Assembly: GCA_963851025.1 (NCBI GenBank)
Contig: CAWKOA010000026.1
Coordinates: forward strand, 62,001-126,000
Origin: RYN-230 sp963851025
GTDB taxonomy: Bacteria > Actinomycetota > Actinomycetes > Streptosporangiales > Streptosporangiaceae
Direction: 5' to 3'
Length of the DNA stretch: 64,000 nt
Below the pieces are notes generated by a model that saw only the letters and a list, made by a program, of their open reading frames with translations, did no database searches and was not told the DNA's origin. Numbering within the stretch: position 1 is the first letter of the stretch; every line of letters begins with the position of its first letter. Positions 30,105-38,278 of this stretch are shown here, piece by piece. Position numbers and translations under genes: made by a program.

Positions 30105-31766
30105 ATGCGGAAGTGGCCAGCAGTGAGCGGAACTAAGGTGACGCCGGCGGCCGACGGGTCGTCGCGCCGCGATGCTGCCGGGCCGCCCGGGCCGGCCGCC
30201 CACCGTGGCTGGCCCTCCCCCGTCGCCCTGATCATCACCGGCTTCACCGTGATCGGCCTGGGCCTGCGGCTCTTCCTGCTGAGCCGGCCGGGATACCTGC
30301 TCGGCGTCACGCAGTACGACGACGGGCCATACTTCGGCAGCGCACTGCGCCTGGTGCACGGCTCGCTGCCGTACCGCGACTTCATCATCGTGCCGCCGCC
30401 GGGCATCACGCTGCTGATGAGCCCGGCCGCGCTGCTGGCCCAGGTCACCAGCACGGCCTGGGGCATGGCCGCCGGGCGCATCCTGACCGTCGCGGCGAGC
30501 GCCGCGGGGATCGTGCTGGTCGGCCTGCTGACCCGGCACCGCGGCCCGCTCGCCGTGGCCCTGTCCTGCGGGGTGCTGGCCATCTTCCCGGGCAGCCTGG
30601 TCGCCGCGCACACCGTGCTGCTCGAGCCCTGGCTGACCCTGTTCTGCCTGATCGGCGCCGTGGCCGTGCTGGACCGTGACCAGTTCGCCGGCAGCGGCAG
30701 GCGCCTGCTGTGGGGCGGGGTGGCCTTCGGGTTCGCCGGCGCGGTCGAGGTGTGGGCCATCATCCCGGTCGTGGTGGTCGCGGTGCTGCTGGCCCGGGAG
30801 ATCCGCCGGGCCGCGGTCTTCGTGGCCGGGGTGGCGATCGGGTTCTGCGTCCCGGTCATCCCGTTCGCGGCGAGCGCTCCGCGCCGGTTCTACAACAGCT
30901 TCTTCGCGGCCCAGGTGTTCCGGGTCGTGCCGACCCGGACCCCGGTGCAGAAGCGGCTGCGGCTGATGAGCGGGATCGGCCAGCTGCTGCACCTCGGCGC
31001 GACCGGGACGCTCATCGCCGCGCTGATCATCGTCATCTTCGTGGTGGCGGCGTTCATCGCCGCCTGGCGGATCAGCGGCCGCCCGCTGACCGGCCTGGAC
31101 TGGTTCGCGGTGGCGACGTGCACGCTGGTGGTGGTGGCGTTCCTCTGGTACGCCCAGTTCTTCCTGCACTTCCCCGCGTTCCTGGCGCCGTTCCTGGGCC
31201 TGTCGCTCGGGCTGGCCGCCGGGCGGCTGGCCGCCGCCCTGCAGACCGGGGGGATCGAGGCCCCCGCGAGCCAGCGCAGCCCCGGCTCCTGGGTGCAGTG
31301 GGCGGTGGTGGGCCTGGCCGCCTGCGGCATCGTCATCCTGGCCGTGCAGCAGGGCCAGTCGGACCTCAACGTGACGCCGCGGGTCACCCCGGCCGCGCTC
31401 CGTGCCGTGCAGCGCATCGTGCACCCCGGCGCGTGTGTCCTCAGCGACCAGGCGTCCTTCCTCATCGCCGCGGACCGCTTCTACTCCGGCGTGCCCGGCT
31501 GCTCGGAGATGGTCAACGCGATCGGCACGGACTACTCGCTGGGCCACGGGCGGGACGCCAGTTCCGGCGCGGCCCGGTTCCCGGCGGTCGACGCCACCTG
31601 GACGAGCGCGTTCCGGCACGCCCAGTACGTGTGGCTGTCGCTCCGTTTCAACAAGCGGCGCATCGCCTGGACGCCGGCCCTCCGGTCGTATTTCGGGGAC
31701 CATTTCACGCGGGTGTACAAGGACGGCAAGAGCGACGCCCTGTACGCCCGCACCAGCCGTGGCTGA
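30105..31766 (+). CDS. Membrane glycosyltransferase-like protein (GT-C/ArnT type)
   Basis: An intact protein of about 550 residues with ten or more hydrophobic helices. The first extracytoplasmic loop contains GVTQYDDGPYFGSALRLVHGSLPYRDFIIVPPPGI. The acidic pair followed by the PYRDF motif is typical of polyprenyl-phosphate-sugar-dependent GT39/GT87-like enzymes. The soluble C-terminal tail has ACVLSDQASFLIAADRFYSG. The sugar and acceptor are unknown; a lipoglycan or protein mannosylation role is only inference. The start is ATG at 30105 or the in-frame GTG at 30123. The stop overlaps the endonuclease IV start by eight bases. Confidence 0.8.
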   Translation: MRKWPAVSGTKVTPAADGSSRRDAAGPPGPAAHRGWPSPVALIITGFTVIGLGLRLFLLSRPGYLLGVTQYDDGPYFGSALRLVHGSLPYRDFIIVPPPGITLLMSPAALLAQVTSTAWGMAAGRILTVAASAAGIVLVGLLTRHRGPLAVALSCGVLAIFPGSLVAAHTVLLEPWLTLFCLIGAVAVLDRDQFAGSGRRLLWGGVAFGFAGAVEVWAIIPVVVVAVLLAREIRRAAVFVAGVAIGFCVPVIPFAASAPRRFYNSFFAAQVFRVVPTRTPVQKRLRLMSGIGQLLHLGATGTLIAALIIVIFVVAAFIAAWRISGRPLTGLDWFAVATCTLVVVAFLWYAQFFLHFPAFLAPFLGLSLGLAAGRLAAALQTGGIEAPASQRSPGSWVQWAVVGLAACGIVILAVQQGQSDLNVTPRVTPAALRAVQRIVHPGACVLSDQASFLIAADRFYSGVPGCSEMVNAIGTDYSLGHGRDASSGAARFPAVDATWTSAFRHAQYVWLSLRFNKRRIAWTPALRSYFGDHFTRVYKDGKSDALYARTSRG

Positions 31767-32631
31767 GCGGCTGCCCCGGCCCCGGATCGGCGCGCATGTC
31801 CCGGTGGCCGGCGGCTTCGCGGCCGGGCTGCGTTACGCGGCCGCCATCGGCGCCGAGGCGATCCAGGTGTTCGTGTCCAACCCGCGGTCCTGGTCGCTGC
31901 CGGCCGGCGGCGCGGCGCGGGCCCGCCCGGCGGACGCGATCCGGGAGCAGCTGGGCGAGGCGGGCCTGCCGGTGTTCGTGCACACGCCGTACCTGATCAA
32001 CGTCGGTTCGGCGGACCCCGTGATCCGCGAGCGCTCGGTGGCCTCGATGCTGTACTCGCTGCGCCGGGGCGGCGCGATCGGGGCCCGCGGCGTGGTGGTG
32101 CACACCGGCTCGGCGGCCGGCGGCGACCGGGACAAGAGCATGCTCTACGCGCGGGACGGCCTGCTCGCGGCGCTGGACTCGATCCCGGACGACGGCCCGG
32201 ACCTGCTCCTGGAGCCGATGGCCGGGCAGGGCCAGATGCTCTGCGCGACCGTGGCAGACCTGGGGCCGTACCTGGAGATGCTGGAGTGGCACCCGCGCGC
32301 CGGGGTGTGCCTGGACACCTGCCACGCGTTCTCCGCCGGGCACGACCTCAGCGCCCGGGGTGGCGCGGACGCCCTCCTGGACGAGCTGGCCGCGGTCCTC
32401 GGCGGCACCGGCCGGCTCCGGCTGGTGCACGCCAACGACTCCAAGGACGCGTGCGGCTCACACCGGGACCGGCACGAGAACATCGGCGCCGGCCAGATCG
32501 GTGCGCAGGCTTTCCGTGCGCTGCTGCGCCACCCGGCGGCCGCGGGTGTCCCGTTCGTGGTCGAGACCCCCGGCCCCCAGGCGGCCCACGCCGCCGACAT
32601 CGCCACCCTCAAGGACCTCCGCGCCCGCTAG
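31759..32631 (+). CDS. nfo: Deoxyribonuclease IV (AP endonuclease)
   Basis: Zinc-dependent endonuclease that cuts at abasic sites during base excision repair. Motifs of the AP endonuclease 2 family are present: IGAHVPVAGGFAAGLRYAAAIGAEAIQVF, VHTGSAAGGDRD, LLEPMAGQG, VCLDTCHAFSAGHD and RLVHANDSKDACGSHRDRHENIGAG. It has 290 residues and is intact. The start is GTG at 31759, overlapping the previous stop, so it is translationally coupled to the membrane protein gene, though the two are not functionally related. Confidence 0.94.
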   Translation: MAERLPRPRIGAHVPVAGGFAAGLRYAAAIGAEAIQVFVSNPRSWSLPAGGAARARPADAIREQLGEAGLPVFVHTPYLINVGSADPVIRERSVASMLYSLRRGGAIGARGVVVHTGSAAGGDRDKSMLYARDGLLAALDSIPDDGPDLLLEPMAGQGQMLCATVADLGPYLEMLEWHPRAGVCLDTCHAFSAGHDLSARGGADALLDELAAVLGGTGRLRLVHANDSKDACGSHRDRHENIGAGQIGAQAFRALLRHPAAAGVPFVVETPGPQAAHAADIATLKDLRAR

Positions 32632-32641
32632 CCGGCCAGCG

Positions 32642-33256
32642 CTACTCCTGGTGGGAGAAGCGTTGCTCGTGCCAGGGGTCCGCGGAGTTGTGGTAGCCGC
32701 GCTCCTCCCAGAAACCGCGCCGGTTCTCGGTGAGGTACTCCACCGCCCGCATCCACTTCACGCTCTTCCAGCCGTACAGGTGCGGCACCACCAGCCGTAT
32801 CGGGTATCCGTGCTCCGGGGCGAGCGGGACCCCCGCGACCGCGGTGGCGAACAGCGTGGTGCCGGCGGCGAAATCGTCGATGGCGATGTTGGCGCTGTAC
32901 CCGTACTCGGCCCACGCCATCACGTGCGTGACCGGGCCGGCCGGGGGCGCCGCGGCCAGCAACTCGGCCGCGGCGATGCCCTCCCAGGGGATCGCGGGGA
33001 TCGTGCACTTGGTGACGCAGTGCAGGTCGGCGGTGACGGCACAGCGCGGCAGCCGGGTGATCGCGGCCCAGTCCCAGCGGTGCTCCACGCCGGATTCGGT
33101 GGCGCCCATCACGGTGAAGGTCCAGGTGTCCGGGCGGAACCTGGGCACCCGGCCGTAGTGCTGGGCGGGCCAGTCGCGGCGTACCACCTGGCCCGGCGGC
33201 AGATCCCGCTCGACCCGGACCCGGGCCCCCGCCGCGCCGGCCAGCACCTGGCTCAC
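32642..33256 (-). CDS. Sulfite-oxidase-like molybdopterin oxidoreductase
   Basis: A small molybdoenzyme of the oxidoreductase molybdopterin-binding family, 204 residues, without a dimerisation or heme domain. The Mo-ligating cysteine is in LHCVTKCTIPAIPWEG, where the family usually has C-V-T-x-W/K. The C-terminal part has APEHGYPIRLVVPHLYGWKSVKWMRAVEYL, a family hallmark. No signal peptide is visible, so it is probably cytosolic. The start is GTG at 33256. It is convergent with nfo (10-base gap). The substrate is unknown. Confidence 0.88.
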   Translation of the reverse strand: MSQVLAGAAGARVRVERDLPPGQVVRRDWPAQHYGRVPRFRPDTWTFTVMGATESGVEHRWDWAAITRLPRCAVTADLHCVTKCTIPAIPWEGIAAAELLAAAPPAGPVTHVMAWAEYGYSANIAIDDFAAGTTLFATAVAGVPLAPEHGYPIRLVVPHLYGWKSVKWMRAVEYLTENRRGFWEERGYHNSADPWHEQRFSHQE

Positions 33257-33420
33257 GAGTGACTGCCCCCGTGCTGGCTGGCCCCGTGCGCTGGCTGGCC
33301 CAGCGCTGCCCGGCCGCCGTCCGGCTGACCCATTGCTTGCCCTCCTGGCTGCTCCGCGGCTTCTACCATCGCATGCGGGCTGATCACGGCACCCGCCACC
33401 CCCGCCCTCCGCCGATGCGC

Positions 33421-33508
33421 TAGGCTACCTTTCATGCGTCAGCAGTTTTGGTTCTGGTATGGCTACCGGCCCGGCATCCGGACGGTCGCCCGCCAGACTC
33501 TGCGCTGA
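33421..33508 (+). CDS. Aromatic amino acid leader peptide
   Basis: A 24-codon frame (ATG 33434, TGA 33506-33508) encodes MRQQ followed by Phe-Trp-Phe-Trp-Tyr-Gly-Tyr, six aromatic codons out of seven. It lies 160 bases before the DAHP synthase gene and is followed by a strong terminator, the arrangement of a transcription attenuator. A -10-like TAGGCT (33421-33426, included in the span) sits seven bases before the ATG, so the mRNA is probably leaderless. Stalling at Phe/Trp codons would signal aromatic amino acid shortage. Confidence 0.85.
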
Positions 33509-33556
33509 CGCGAGCGAACCTTCAGGAAGCCCCGGGCCACAGGCCCGGGGCTTTTT
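33468..33556 (+). terminator. Attenuator terminator of the aro leader
   Basis: AAGCCCCGGGCC (33527-33538) pairs perfectly with GGCCCGGGGCTT (33542-33553) around a three-base loop and is followed by T residues: a classical intrinsic terminator. GGCCCGG at 33468-33474, inside the leader peptide gene, repeats the start of the right arm and can pair with CCGGGCC (33532-33538). It would therefore act as the competing antiterminator. Confidence 0.85.
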
Positions 33557-33583
33557 GCGTGAACGGCACCCCGGCCCGGCACC

Positions 33584-33650
33584 GGCTTACAACTGCCACG
33601 GCTACGGCCGCGGCACTGGCTTACAACTGCCACGGCTACGGCCGCGGCAC
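33584..33650 (+). repeat. 34-bp tandem duplication before the DAHP synthase gene
   Basis: A 34-base unit beginning GGCTTACAACTGCCACGGC (33584-33617) is repeated without mismatch at 33618-33650. It lies between the attenuator and the ribosome binding site, in the 5' untranslated RNA. Each unit contains the self-complementary GCCGCGGC. Confidence 0.85.
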
Positions 33651-33667
33651 CGAGAGAAGAGGACCCA

Positions 33668-34738
33668 ATGGTTGTGGTCATGGCCCCCGAGGCCACGCAG
33701 GCGGACGTGGACGGAATCGTCGATGTGGTGCGCGACGCGGGCGGTGAGGCGTTCGTGACCCGCGGCGTCTCGCGGACCATCGTCGGCCTGGTCGGTGACG
33801 TGGACCAGTTCGGCTCGCTCAACCTGAGGAGCAGGCCGGGGGTGCTCGACGTGGTCCGGATCTCCGTGCCCTACAAGCTGGTCAGCCGGGAGAACCACCC
33901 GCACCGCACAGTCGTCGAGGTCGGCGGCGTGCCCATCGGCCCGGACACGATGACCGTGATCGCGGGCCCGTGCGCGGTGGAGTCCGCGGAGCAGACGCTG
34001 ACCGCGGCCCGGATGGCCAAGGCCGCCGGGGCCTCGCTGCTGCGCGGGGGCGCGTTCAAGCCGCGGACCTCGCCGTACGCGTACCAGGGCCTGGGCGAGG
34101 AGGGCCTGAAGATCCTGGCCGGCGTGCGCGAGGAGACCGGCCTGCCGGTGGTGACCGAGGTCATCGACCCGCGCAGCGTGGACCTGGTCTCCTCCTACGC
34201 CGACATGCTCCAGGTGGGCACCAGGAACATGCAGAACTTCGCGCTGCTCCAGGCGGTCGGCGAGGCCCGCAAGCCGGTGCTGCTCAAGCGGGGGTTCAGC
34301 GCCACGATCGAGGAATGGCTGATGGCGGCCGAGTACATCGCCCAGCGGGGCAACCTCGACATCGTGCTGTGCGAGCGGGGCATCCGCACGTTCGAGACCG
34401 CGACCCGCAACACGCTGGACATCAGCGCGGTCCCGGTGGCGCAGCGGCTGAGCCACCTGCCGGTCATCGTCGACCCGTCGCACTCCGGCGGTCGCCGTGA
34501 CCTGGTGCTGCCGCTGACCCGGGCGGCTATCGCGGTCGGCGCGGACGGCATCATCGTGGACGTGCACCCGGAGCCGGAACTGGCGCTGTGCGACGGCGAC
34601 CAGGCGCTGCTGGACTCCGACATCCGCGAGCTGGCCAGCGTGGCCGCGCACCTGCCGCCGCTGATGGGCCGGACGCTGACCCCGCCGCGCGACGGCCGCC
34701 CCGCCGGCCGGGCCGCCGAGCCTGCGCCGGTCGGCTAG
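33668..34738 (+). CDS. aroF: 3-deoxy-7-phosphoheptulonate (DAHP) synthase, type I beta
   Basis: First enzyme of the shikimate pathway: phosphoenolpyruvate plus erythrose 4-phosphate gives DAHP. The N-terminal regulatory ferredoxin/ACT-like domain (residues 1-75) reads MVVVMAPEATQADVDGIVDVV. The catalytic barrel has IAGPCAVESAEQ, RGGAFKPRTSPYAYQGLG, a VLLKRGFSATIEEW motif and the metal-binding IVDPSHSGGRRD. It has 356 residues and is intact. The start is ATG at 33668 with AGAGGA upstream. The aromatic leader and attenuator directly upstream indicate feedback at the transcription level, in addition to possible allosteric control through the N-terminal domain. Confidence 0.93.
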   Translation: MVVVMAPEATQADVDGIVDVVRDAGGEAFVTRGVSRTIVGLVGDVDQFGSLNLRSRPGVLDVVRISVPYKLVSRENHPHRTVVEVGGVPIGPDTMTVIAGPCAVESAEQTLTAARMAKAAGASLLRGGAFKPRTSPYAYQGLGEEGLKILAGVREETGLPVVTEVIDPRSVDLVSSYADMLQVGTRNMQNFALLQAVGEARKPVLLKRGFSATIEEWLMAAEYIAQRGNLDIVLCERGIRTFETATRNTLDISAVPVAQRLSHLPVIVDPSHSGGRRDLVLPLTRAAIAVGADGIIVDVHPEPELALCDGDQALLDSDIRELASVAAHLPPLMGRTLTPPRDGRPAGRAAEPAPVG

Positions 34739-34868
34739 CGAAAGGCCGCGCCCCCATTACCGGACTCCATTTAATCCGCCATTCTCAGCCGATCCCCGCG
34801 GGTTTAAGCTGACTCCGGCCCGGCCAGGAAGGCCGGGCCGCAGTCAAGCCCACGGGGAGACGCAGACC

Positions 34869-35945
34869 ATGAACCGAGCACACCGGGCCCGGGCCACCAT
34901 CGGATCAGGGCTCGCGGCCGCGGCCTTAGCCGTCGGTGCGGGCCTGCCCGCCCAGGCGGCCTCCGCCACCGGCTGGCGGGTCGTGTCCAGTGAGCACTAC
35001 GGGGCCGCGAACGCGTTCAGCGTCCTCACGTCCGTGGTGGCCCCGTCCCGGACGGACGCGTGGGCCTTCGGGGGCTCCGACCTCAGCGGGGCCACCGCAG
35101 GCACGCCGGTGGCCGAGCAGTGGAACGGCACCGGCTGGCAGAACGCCGTCCTGCCGGGCGGCCTGACCGACTCCATCGAGGCCGCCAGCGCCCCAGGCCG
35201 CAGCGACATCTGGGCGGTGAGCCACCTTGGCGAGTACGTCCTGCACTGGGACGGCACGGCGTGGACCGTGGCCAGGCAGTGGGCACCAGGCGGCATCCCG
35301 CTGCAGCTGACCGGGGTCACCGCGTTCAACGCCAGGAACGTCTGGGTGTTCGGCGCCGGGGGCTCCGGCCCCGGCCTGGGCACCTGGCACCTGCACGGCA
35401 CGACGTGGACCCAGGTCACCGGGGTCGGCGGCGGGATCACCGAGGCCAGCGCGGTGTCCGCCACGGACATGTGGGCCATCGGCGCGTCCTCCGCACCGCA
35501 GGACACGATCGTGCACTACAACGGCTCGGCCTGGACGCAGGTCACCGACCCGGCGCTGGCCGGGTTGCAGTTCAACGGCATCCTGGCCCAGTCCGGCACG
35601 GACATCTGGCTCTCGGCCATGAACGGGTCCAGCCCCGAGCTCCTGCACTACGACGGCCAGCAGTGGCAGACGGTCGCCATCCCCTGGTCGCTGTCGGTGG
35701 GGAACGTGGCCAGCGACGGCCACGGCGGCGTCTGGATCACCGGCGACAAGGTGAGCACCAACGGCTCCTACGCGCTGCACTACAGCCAGGCCGGCACCTG
35801 GTCCCGGCACCCGTTCGGCACCGAGACCCCGCTCCTCTCGTTCGCCCTGATTCCCGGCACCACCTCGGTGTGGGCCGCGGGCGGCGCAGTCCAGCCCGAT
35901 GGCAGCGGCAACGCGACCATCTGGGCTTACGGCGCCGCCGGGTAG
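34869..35945 (+). CDS. Secreted beta-propeller-like protein
   Basis: Signal peptide at residues 1-31 (basic MNRAHRARA, then GLAAAALAVGAGLPAQA-A). The 327-residue mature protein is built of repeats of the form W-x-G-x-x-W followed by DIWAVG-like strands: VAEQWNGTGWQ, VLHWDGTAWT, TWHLHGTTWT, IVHYNGSAWT and LLHYDGQQWQ. About six or seven blades can be counted, suggesting a propeller. No catalytic residues are recognisable; carbohydrate or protein binding is possible. The start is ATG at 34869 after GGGGAGA. It is intact and followed by a strong hairpin. Confidence 0.8.
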   Translation: MNRAHRARATIGSGLAAAALAVGAGLPAQAASATGWRVVSSEHYGAANAFSVLTSVVAPSRTDAWAFGGSDLSGATAGTPVAEQWNGTGWQNAVLPGGLTDSIEAASAPGRSDIWAVSHLGEYVLHWDGTAWTVARQWAPGGIPLQLTGVTAFNARNVWVFGAGGSGPGLGTWHLHGTTWTQVTGVGGGITEASAVSATDMWAIGASSAPQDTIVHYNGSAWTQVTDPALAGLQFNGILAQSGTDIWLSAMNGSSPELLHYDGQQWQTVAIPWSLSVGNVASDGHGGVWITGDKVSTNGSYALHYSQAGTWSRHPFGTETPLLSFALIPGTTSVWAAGGAVQPDGSGNATIWAYGAAG

Positions 35946-35994
35946 GCGCCCAGGCCGGCGGCCGGCTGCGGGCCCGCCCGCCCGTCCGCTACGT

Positions 35995-36052
35995 CTCCGC
36001 AACGAGGACCAGGCGCGGGCCATCAGCCACGCGCCTGGTCCTCGTTGCGGAG
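35995..36052. terminator. Bidirectional hairpin between convergent genes
   Basis: Perfect 22-base arms at 35995-36016 and 36031-36052 (CTCCGCAACGAGG... and its complement) surround a 14-base loop. It lies between the stop of the secreted protein gene and the stop of thiI, so it can end both transcripts. There is no T-tract on either side. Confidence 0.8.
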
Positions 36053-36062
36053 CCTGAGGTTC

Positions 36063-37397
36063 TCAGGGGTGATCGGGCCGGTATTCCTGCGCGATCGCGG
36101 CCAGCTCCGCCGCGAGATCGCCCGCGTCCATCCGGGCCTCGATCCGGCGCAGGTCATCGATCCGGGCCCGGGTTTCGACCTGGCGCGGGGTCAGCAGCGT
36201 GCAGCAGTCCTGGTCGGGCAGCTCGGACAGGGCCAGGGTGGCGATCCGGCGGGCCTCGTCGATGATCTCGATCTTGTCGTGGCCGATCAGCGGGCGCAGC
36301 ACCGGCAGCGACACCGCGTCGTCCAGCGCGGTGAGGTTGGCCAGCGTCTGGCTGCTGACCTGGCCGAGTGAGTCGCCGGTGACCAGGGCGGCCGCGCCGA
36401 GGCGGCGGGCCAGCACCTCCCCCGTCTTGAGCATCAGCCGGCGCTGCGCCACGATCTGGAGCCGGCTCGCGCCGGCTGACGCCAGCCGCTGCTGGGTCCG
36501 GCCGAACGCGACCACGTACATCCGCGAGTCGCACTGGAAACGGTCGAGCTGGTGCATCAGCCCGTACGCCTTGTACACCGACTCGGGGCCGGTCAGCGGC
36601 ATGCCGGAGAAGTGCAGGAAGTCGCAGCGCAGCCCGCGGCGCATCATCCGGTACCCGGCCACCGGAGAGTCGATCCCGCCGGACATGAGCACCAGCGCGC
36701 GGCCGCTCATCCCGACCGGCAGCCCGCCCTGGCCCGGCGCGCCGCCGGTGTAGACGAACACCTCATGCTGGTCCACCTCGACGACGATGGTCAGGTCGGG
36801 GCGGGAGAGGTTAACCGGGTAGCCGTAGGCCCGCTGCACCCGGGCGCCGATCTCCCGGGCCAGCCCGGCCGAGGTCAGCGGGAAACGCTTGTCGCGGCGG
36901 CGGGCCCGGACCGCGAACGACCCGTCCCGCCCGGCCGCCATCGCGACCGCGGTGCCGATCGCCGCCTCGGGGTCCTTGGCCACCCGGGCGGCCCGGCACA
37001 CCCGGGCGATGCCCATCACCGAGCTGACCCGCTCGGCCACCCGGTCCATGGCCGCCTCCGCGGCCGGCCCGGCCGCGGGCCCGGGCTGGCCTGAACCGGG
37101 CTGGCTGGTGAGGCGGAGCACCATGATGCCGCTGCGGTTGCCCAGCCGCACGCCGACGCCGAGGTCACGGACCGCCCGGCGGATGTTGCCCTGCAGGATC
37201 CGCTCGAAGTGGTGCCGGTTGCCGCCCTTGAGCACGATCTCGCCCACCTTGAGCAGCACGCACGGCTCGGCGAGGGCGGCGTGCGCGGGCTCGCCGACGG
37301 TGGCGGCTCCGGGCTCCCGGACCGGGCCCGGGGCGCGGGGGACGCTGGTGATGCCGTTCGTGGCCGCCGGGTGACCAGCCCCGGGCAGTACCGCCAT
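36063..37397 (-). CDS. thiI: tRNA 4-thiouridine synthetase ThiI
   Basis: ATP-dependent sulfur transferase that makes 4-thiouridine in tRNA and can act in thiamine synthesis. After a roughly 45-residue extension the ferredoxin-like domain begins (VLLKVGEIVLKGGNRHHFERIL), then THUMP (VSSVMGIARV, AVRARRRDKRFPLTS). The PP-loop follows as ALVLMSGGIDSPVAGYRMMRRG, with LVTGDSLGQVSSQTLANL and the QDCCTLLTP motif near the end. It has no rhodanese domain, as in most Gram-positive ThiI. It is intact. The start is taken as ATG at 37397; a GTG lies one codon upstream. Confidence 0.94.
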   Translation of the reverse strand: MAVLPGAGHPAATNGITSVPRAPGPVREPGAATVGEPAHAALAEPCVLLKVGEIVLKGGNRHHFERILQGNIRRAVRDLGVGVRLGNRSGIMVLRLTSQPGSGQPGPAAGPAAEAAMDRVAERVSSVMGIARVCRAARVAKDPEAAIGTAVAMAAGRDGSFAVRARRRDKRFPLTSAGLAREIGARVQRAYGYPVNLSRPDLTIVVEVDQHEVFVYTGGAPGQGGLPVGMSGRALVLMSGGIDSPVAGYRMMRRGLRCDFLHFSGMPLTGPESVYKAYGLMHQLDRFQCDSRMYVVAFGRTQQRLASAGASRLQIVAQRRLMLKTGEVLARRLGAAALVTGDSLGQVSSQTLANLTALDDAVSLPVLRPLIGHDKIEIIDEARRIATLALSELPDQDCCTLLTPRQVETRARIDDLRRIEARMDAGDLAAELAAIAQEYRPDHP

Positions 37398-37502
37398 CAC
37401 CCCAGTCTGCCAGCATCCCGCCCAGCGCAGGTGGCGTGCCAGGCGCCGATTGCATCAGGACAGATCACGAGGCCGACCCGGCCCTCATGCTCACTAAGCA
37501 GA

Positions 37503-37541
37503 TGTACATTTGCCTAGGACTCAAGGTGTACACTTAGACTC
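37503..37541 (+). promoter_or_regulatory. vapB promoter with paired TGTACA sites
   Basis: TGTACA at 37503-37508 and GTGTACAC at 37526-37533 are palindromes 24 bases apart, suitable for an antitoxin-toxin complex. TACACT (37529-37534) is a -10-like hexamer seven bases before the ATG, predicting a leaderless mRNA, and would be covered by a protein on the second palindrome. Confidence 0.6.
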
Positions 37542-37805
37542 ATGGATGTCGCGATCACCGAGCTGCGGGCCAATCTCAGCATCTGGCTTGACGAAGCTCG
37601 CAATGGTCACGAAATCGTCATTACCGACCGGGGAGTGCCAGTTGCCAGGCTGCTCGGCCTGAGCACCACGGCGACACTGGAGCGGCTGACAGCCGAAGGC
37701 GTGATCAGCAGGCCCAGGTCGGCTCAGCGTCCGGTGGCCACGGGGCGGCCGCGGCCCCGGCCGCGCCGCCCCCTCTCTGACATCGTCAGCGAAGACCGGC
37801 GCTGA
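37542..37805 (+). CDS. vapB: Phd/YefM-type antitoxin (VapB-like)
   Basis: An 87-residue protein with the Phd/YefM N-terminal fold: MDVAITELRANLSIWLDEARNGHEIVITDRGVPVARLLG. This is the DNA-binding and dimerisation domain. The C-terminal part is Arg/Pro-rich and ends PLSDIVSEDRR, the usual toxin-binding tail. The start is ATG at 37542, with no ribosome binding site, which fits a leaderless transcript. Its stop is three bases before the toxin start. The pair probably represses its own promoter. Confidence 0.88.
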   Translation: MDVAITELRANLSIWLDEARNGHEIVITDRGVPVARLLGLSTTATLERLTAEGVISRPRSAQRPVATGRPRPRPRRPLSDIVSEDRR

Positions 37806-37808
37806 CCG

Positions 37809-38246
37809 GTGCCGCTGGTGTATTTCGATTCCAGCGCCTTCGTGAAGCTCCTCACCGACGAACGCGGAAGTGACCTCGCGGCCCAGCTGTGGGACGGATG
37901 TGACGCTGCGGTGGCGAGCCGGCTGGCCTACCCCGAGGTCCGCGCCGCGCTGGCTGCCGCAGGCCGCAACCACGATCTCAGCCAGGGGGAGCTCGGCAGC
38001 GCTGAGCAAATGTGGGACGAGTACTGGGCAGCTACACGGCCGGTCGGGCTCACGGCGGCCGTAGAGCTACACGCGGGCCAACTCGCCTCCTCCCGCGCGC
38101 TCCGGGGCGCAGATGCCGTTCACCTCGCCAGCGCTCTGGCCATCGCTGATCCCGACCTTGTCATGGCGGTCTGGGATCGCCGCCTGCATGCGGCAGCCCG
38201 TTCGGCCCGCCTCCGGGTCGCCCCAGCCGACCTGGGCGCAGCCTGA
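37809..38246 (+). CDS. vapC: PIN-domain toxin VapC
   Basis: Predicted Mg-dependent RNase of the PIN family, 145 residues. All four acidic active-site residues can be placed: Asp7 in VYFDSSAFVK, Glu43 in YPEVRAAL, Asp102 in GADAVHLASA and Asp123 in VWDRRLHAAA. It is intact, so it is probably active unless held by the antitoxin. The start is GTG at 37809. VapC toxins typically cut tRNA or rRNA; this target is unknown. Confidence 0.9.
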   Translation: MPLVYFDSSAFVKLLTDERGSDLAAQLWDGCDAAVASRLAYPEVRAALAAAGRNHDLSQGELGSAEQMWDEYWAATRPVGLTAAVELHAGQLASSRALRGADAVHLASALAIADPDLVMAVWDRRLHAAARSARLRVAPADLGAA

Positions 38247-38278
38247 CTCGACTGGCCGCGGCGAGGTACGGTGCGGGA

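Noticed and set aside
30024..31703. 559-codon minus-strand frame opposite the membrane glycosyltransferase
   Set aside because: Highly repetitive Arg/Gly/His composition expected of the antisense of a membrane protein gene.
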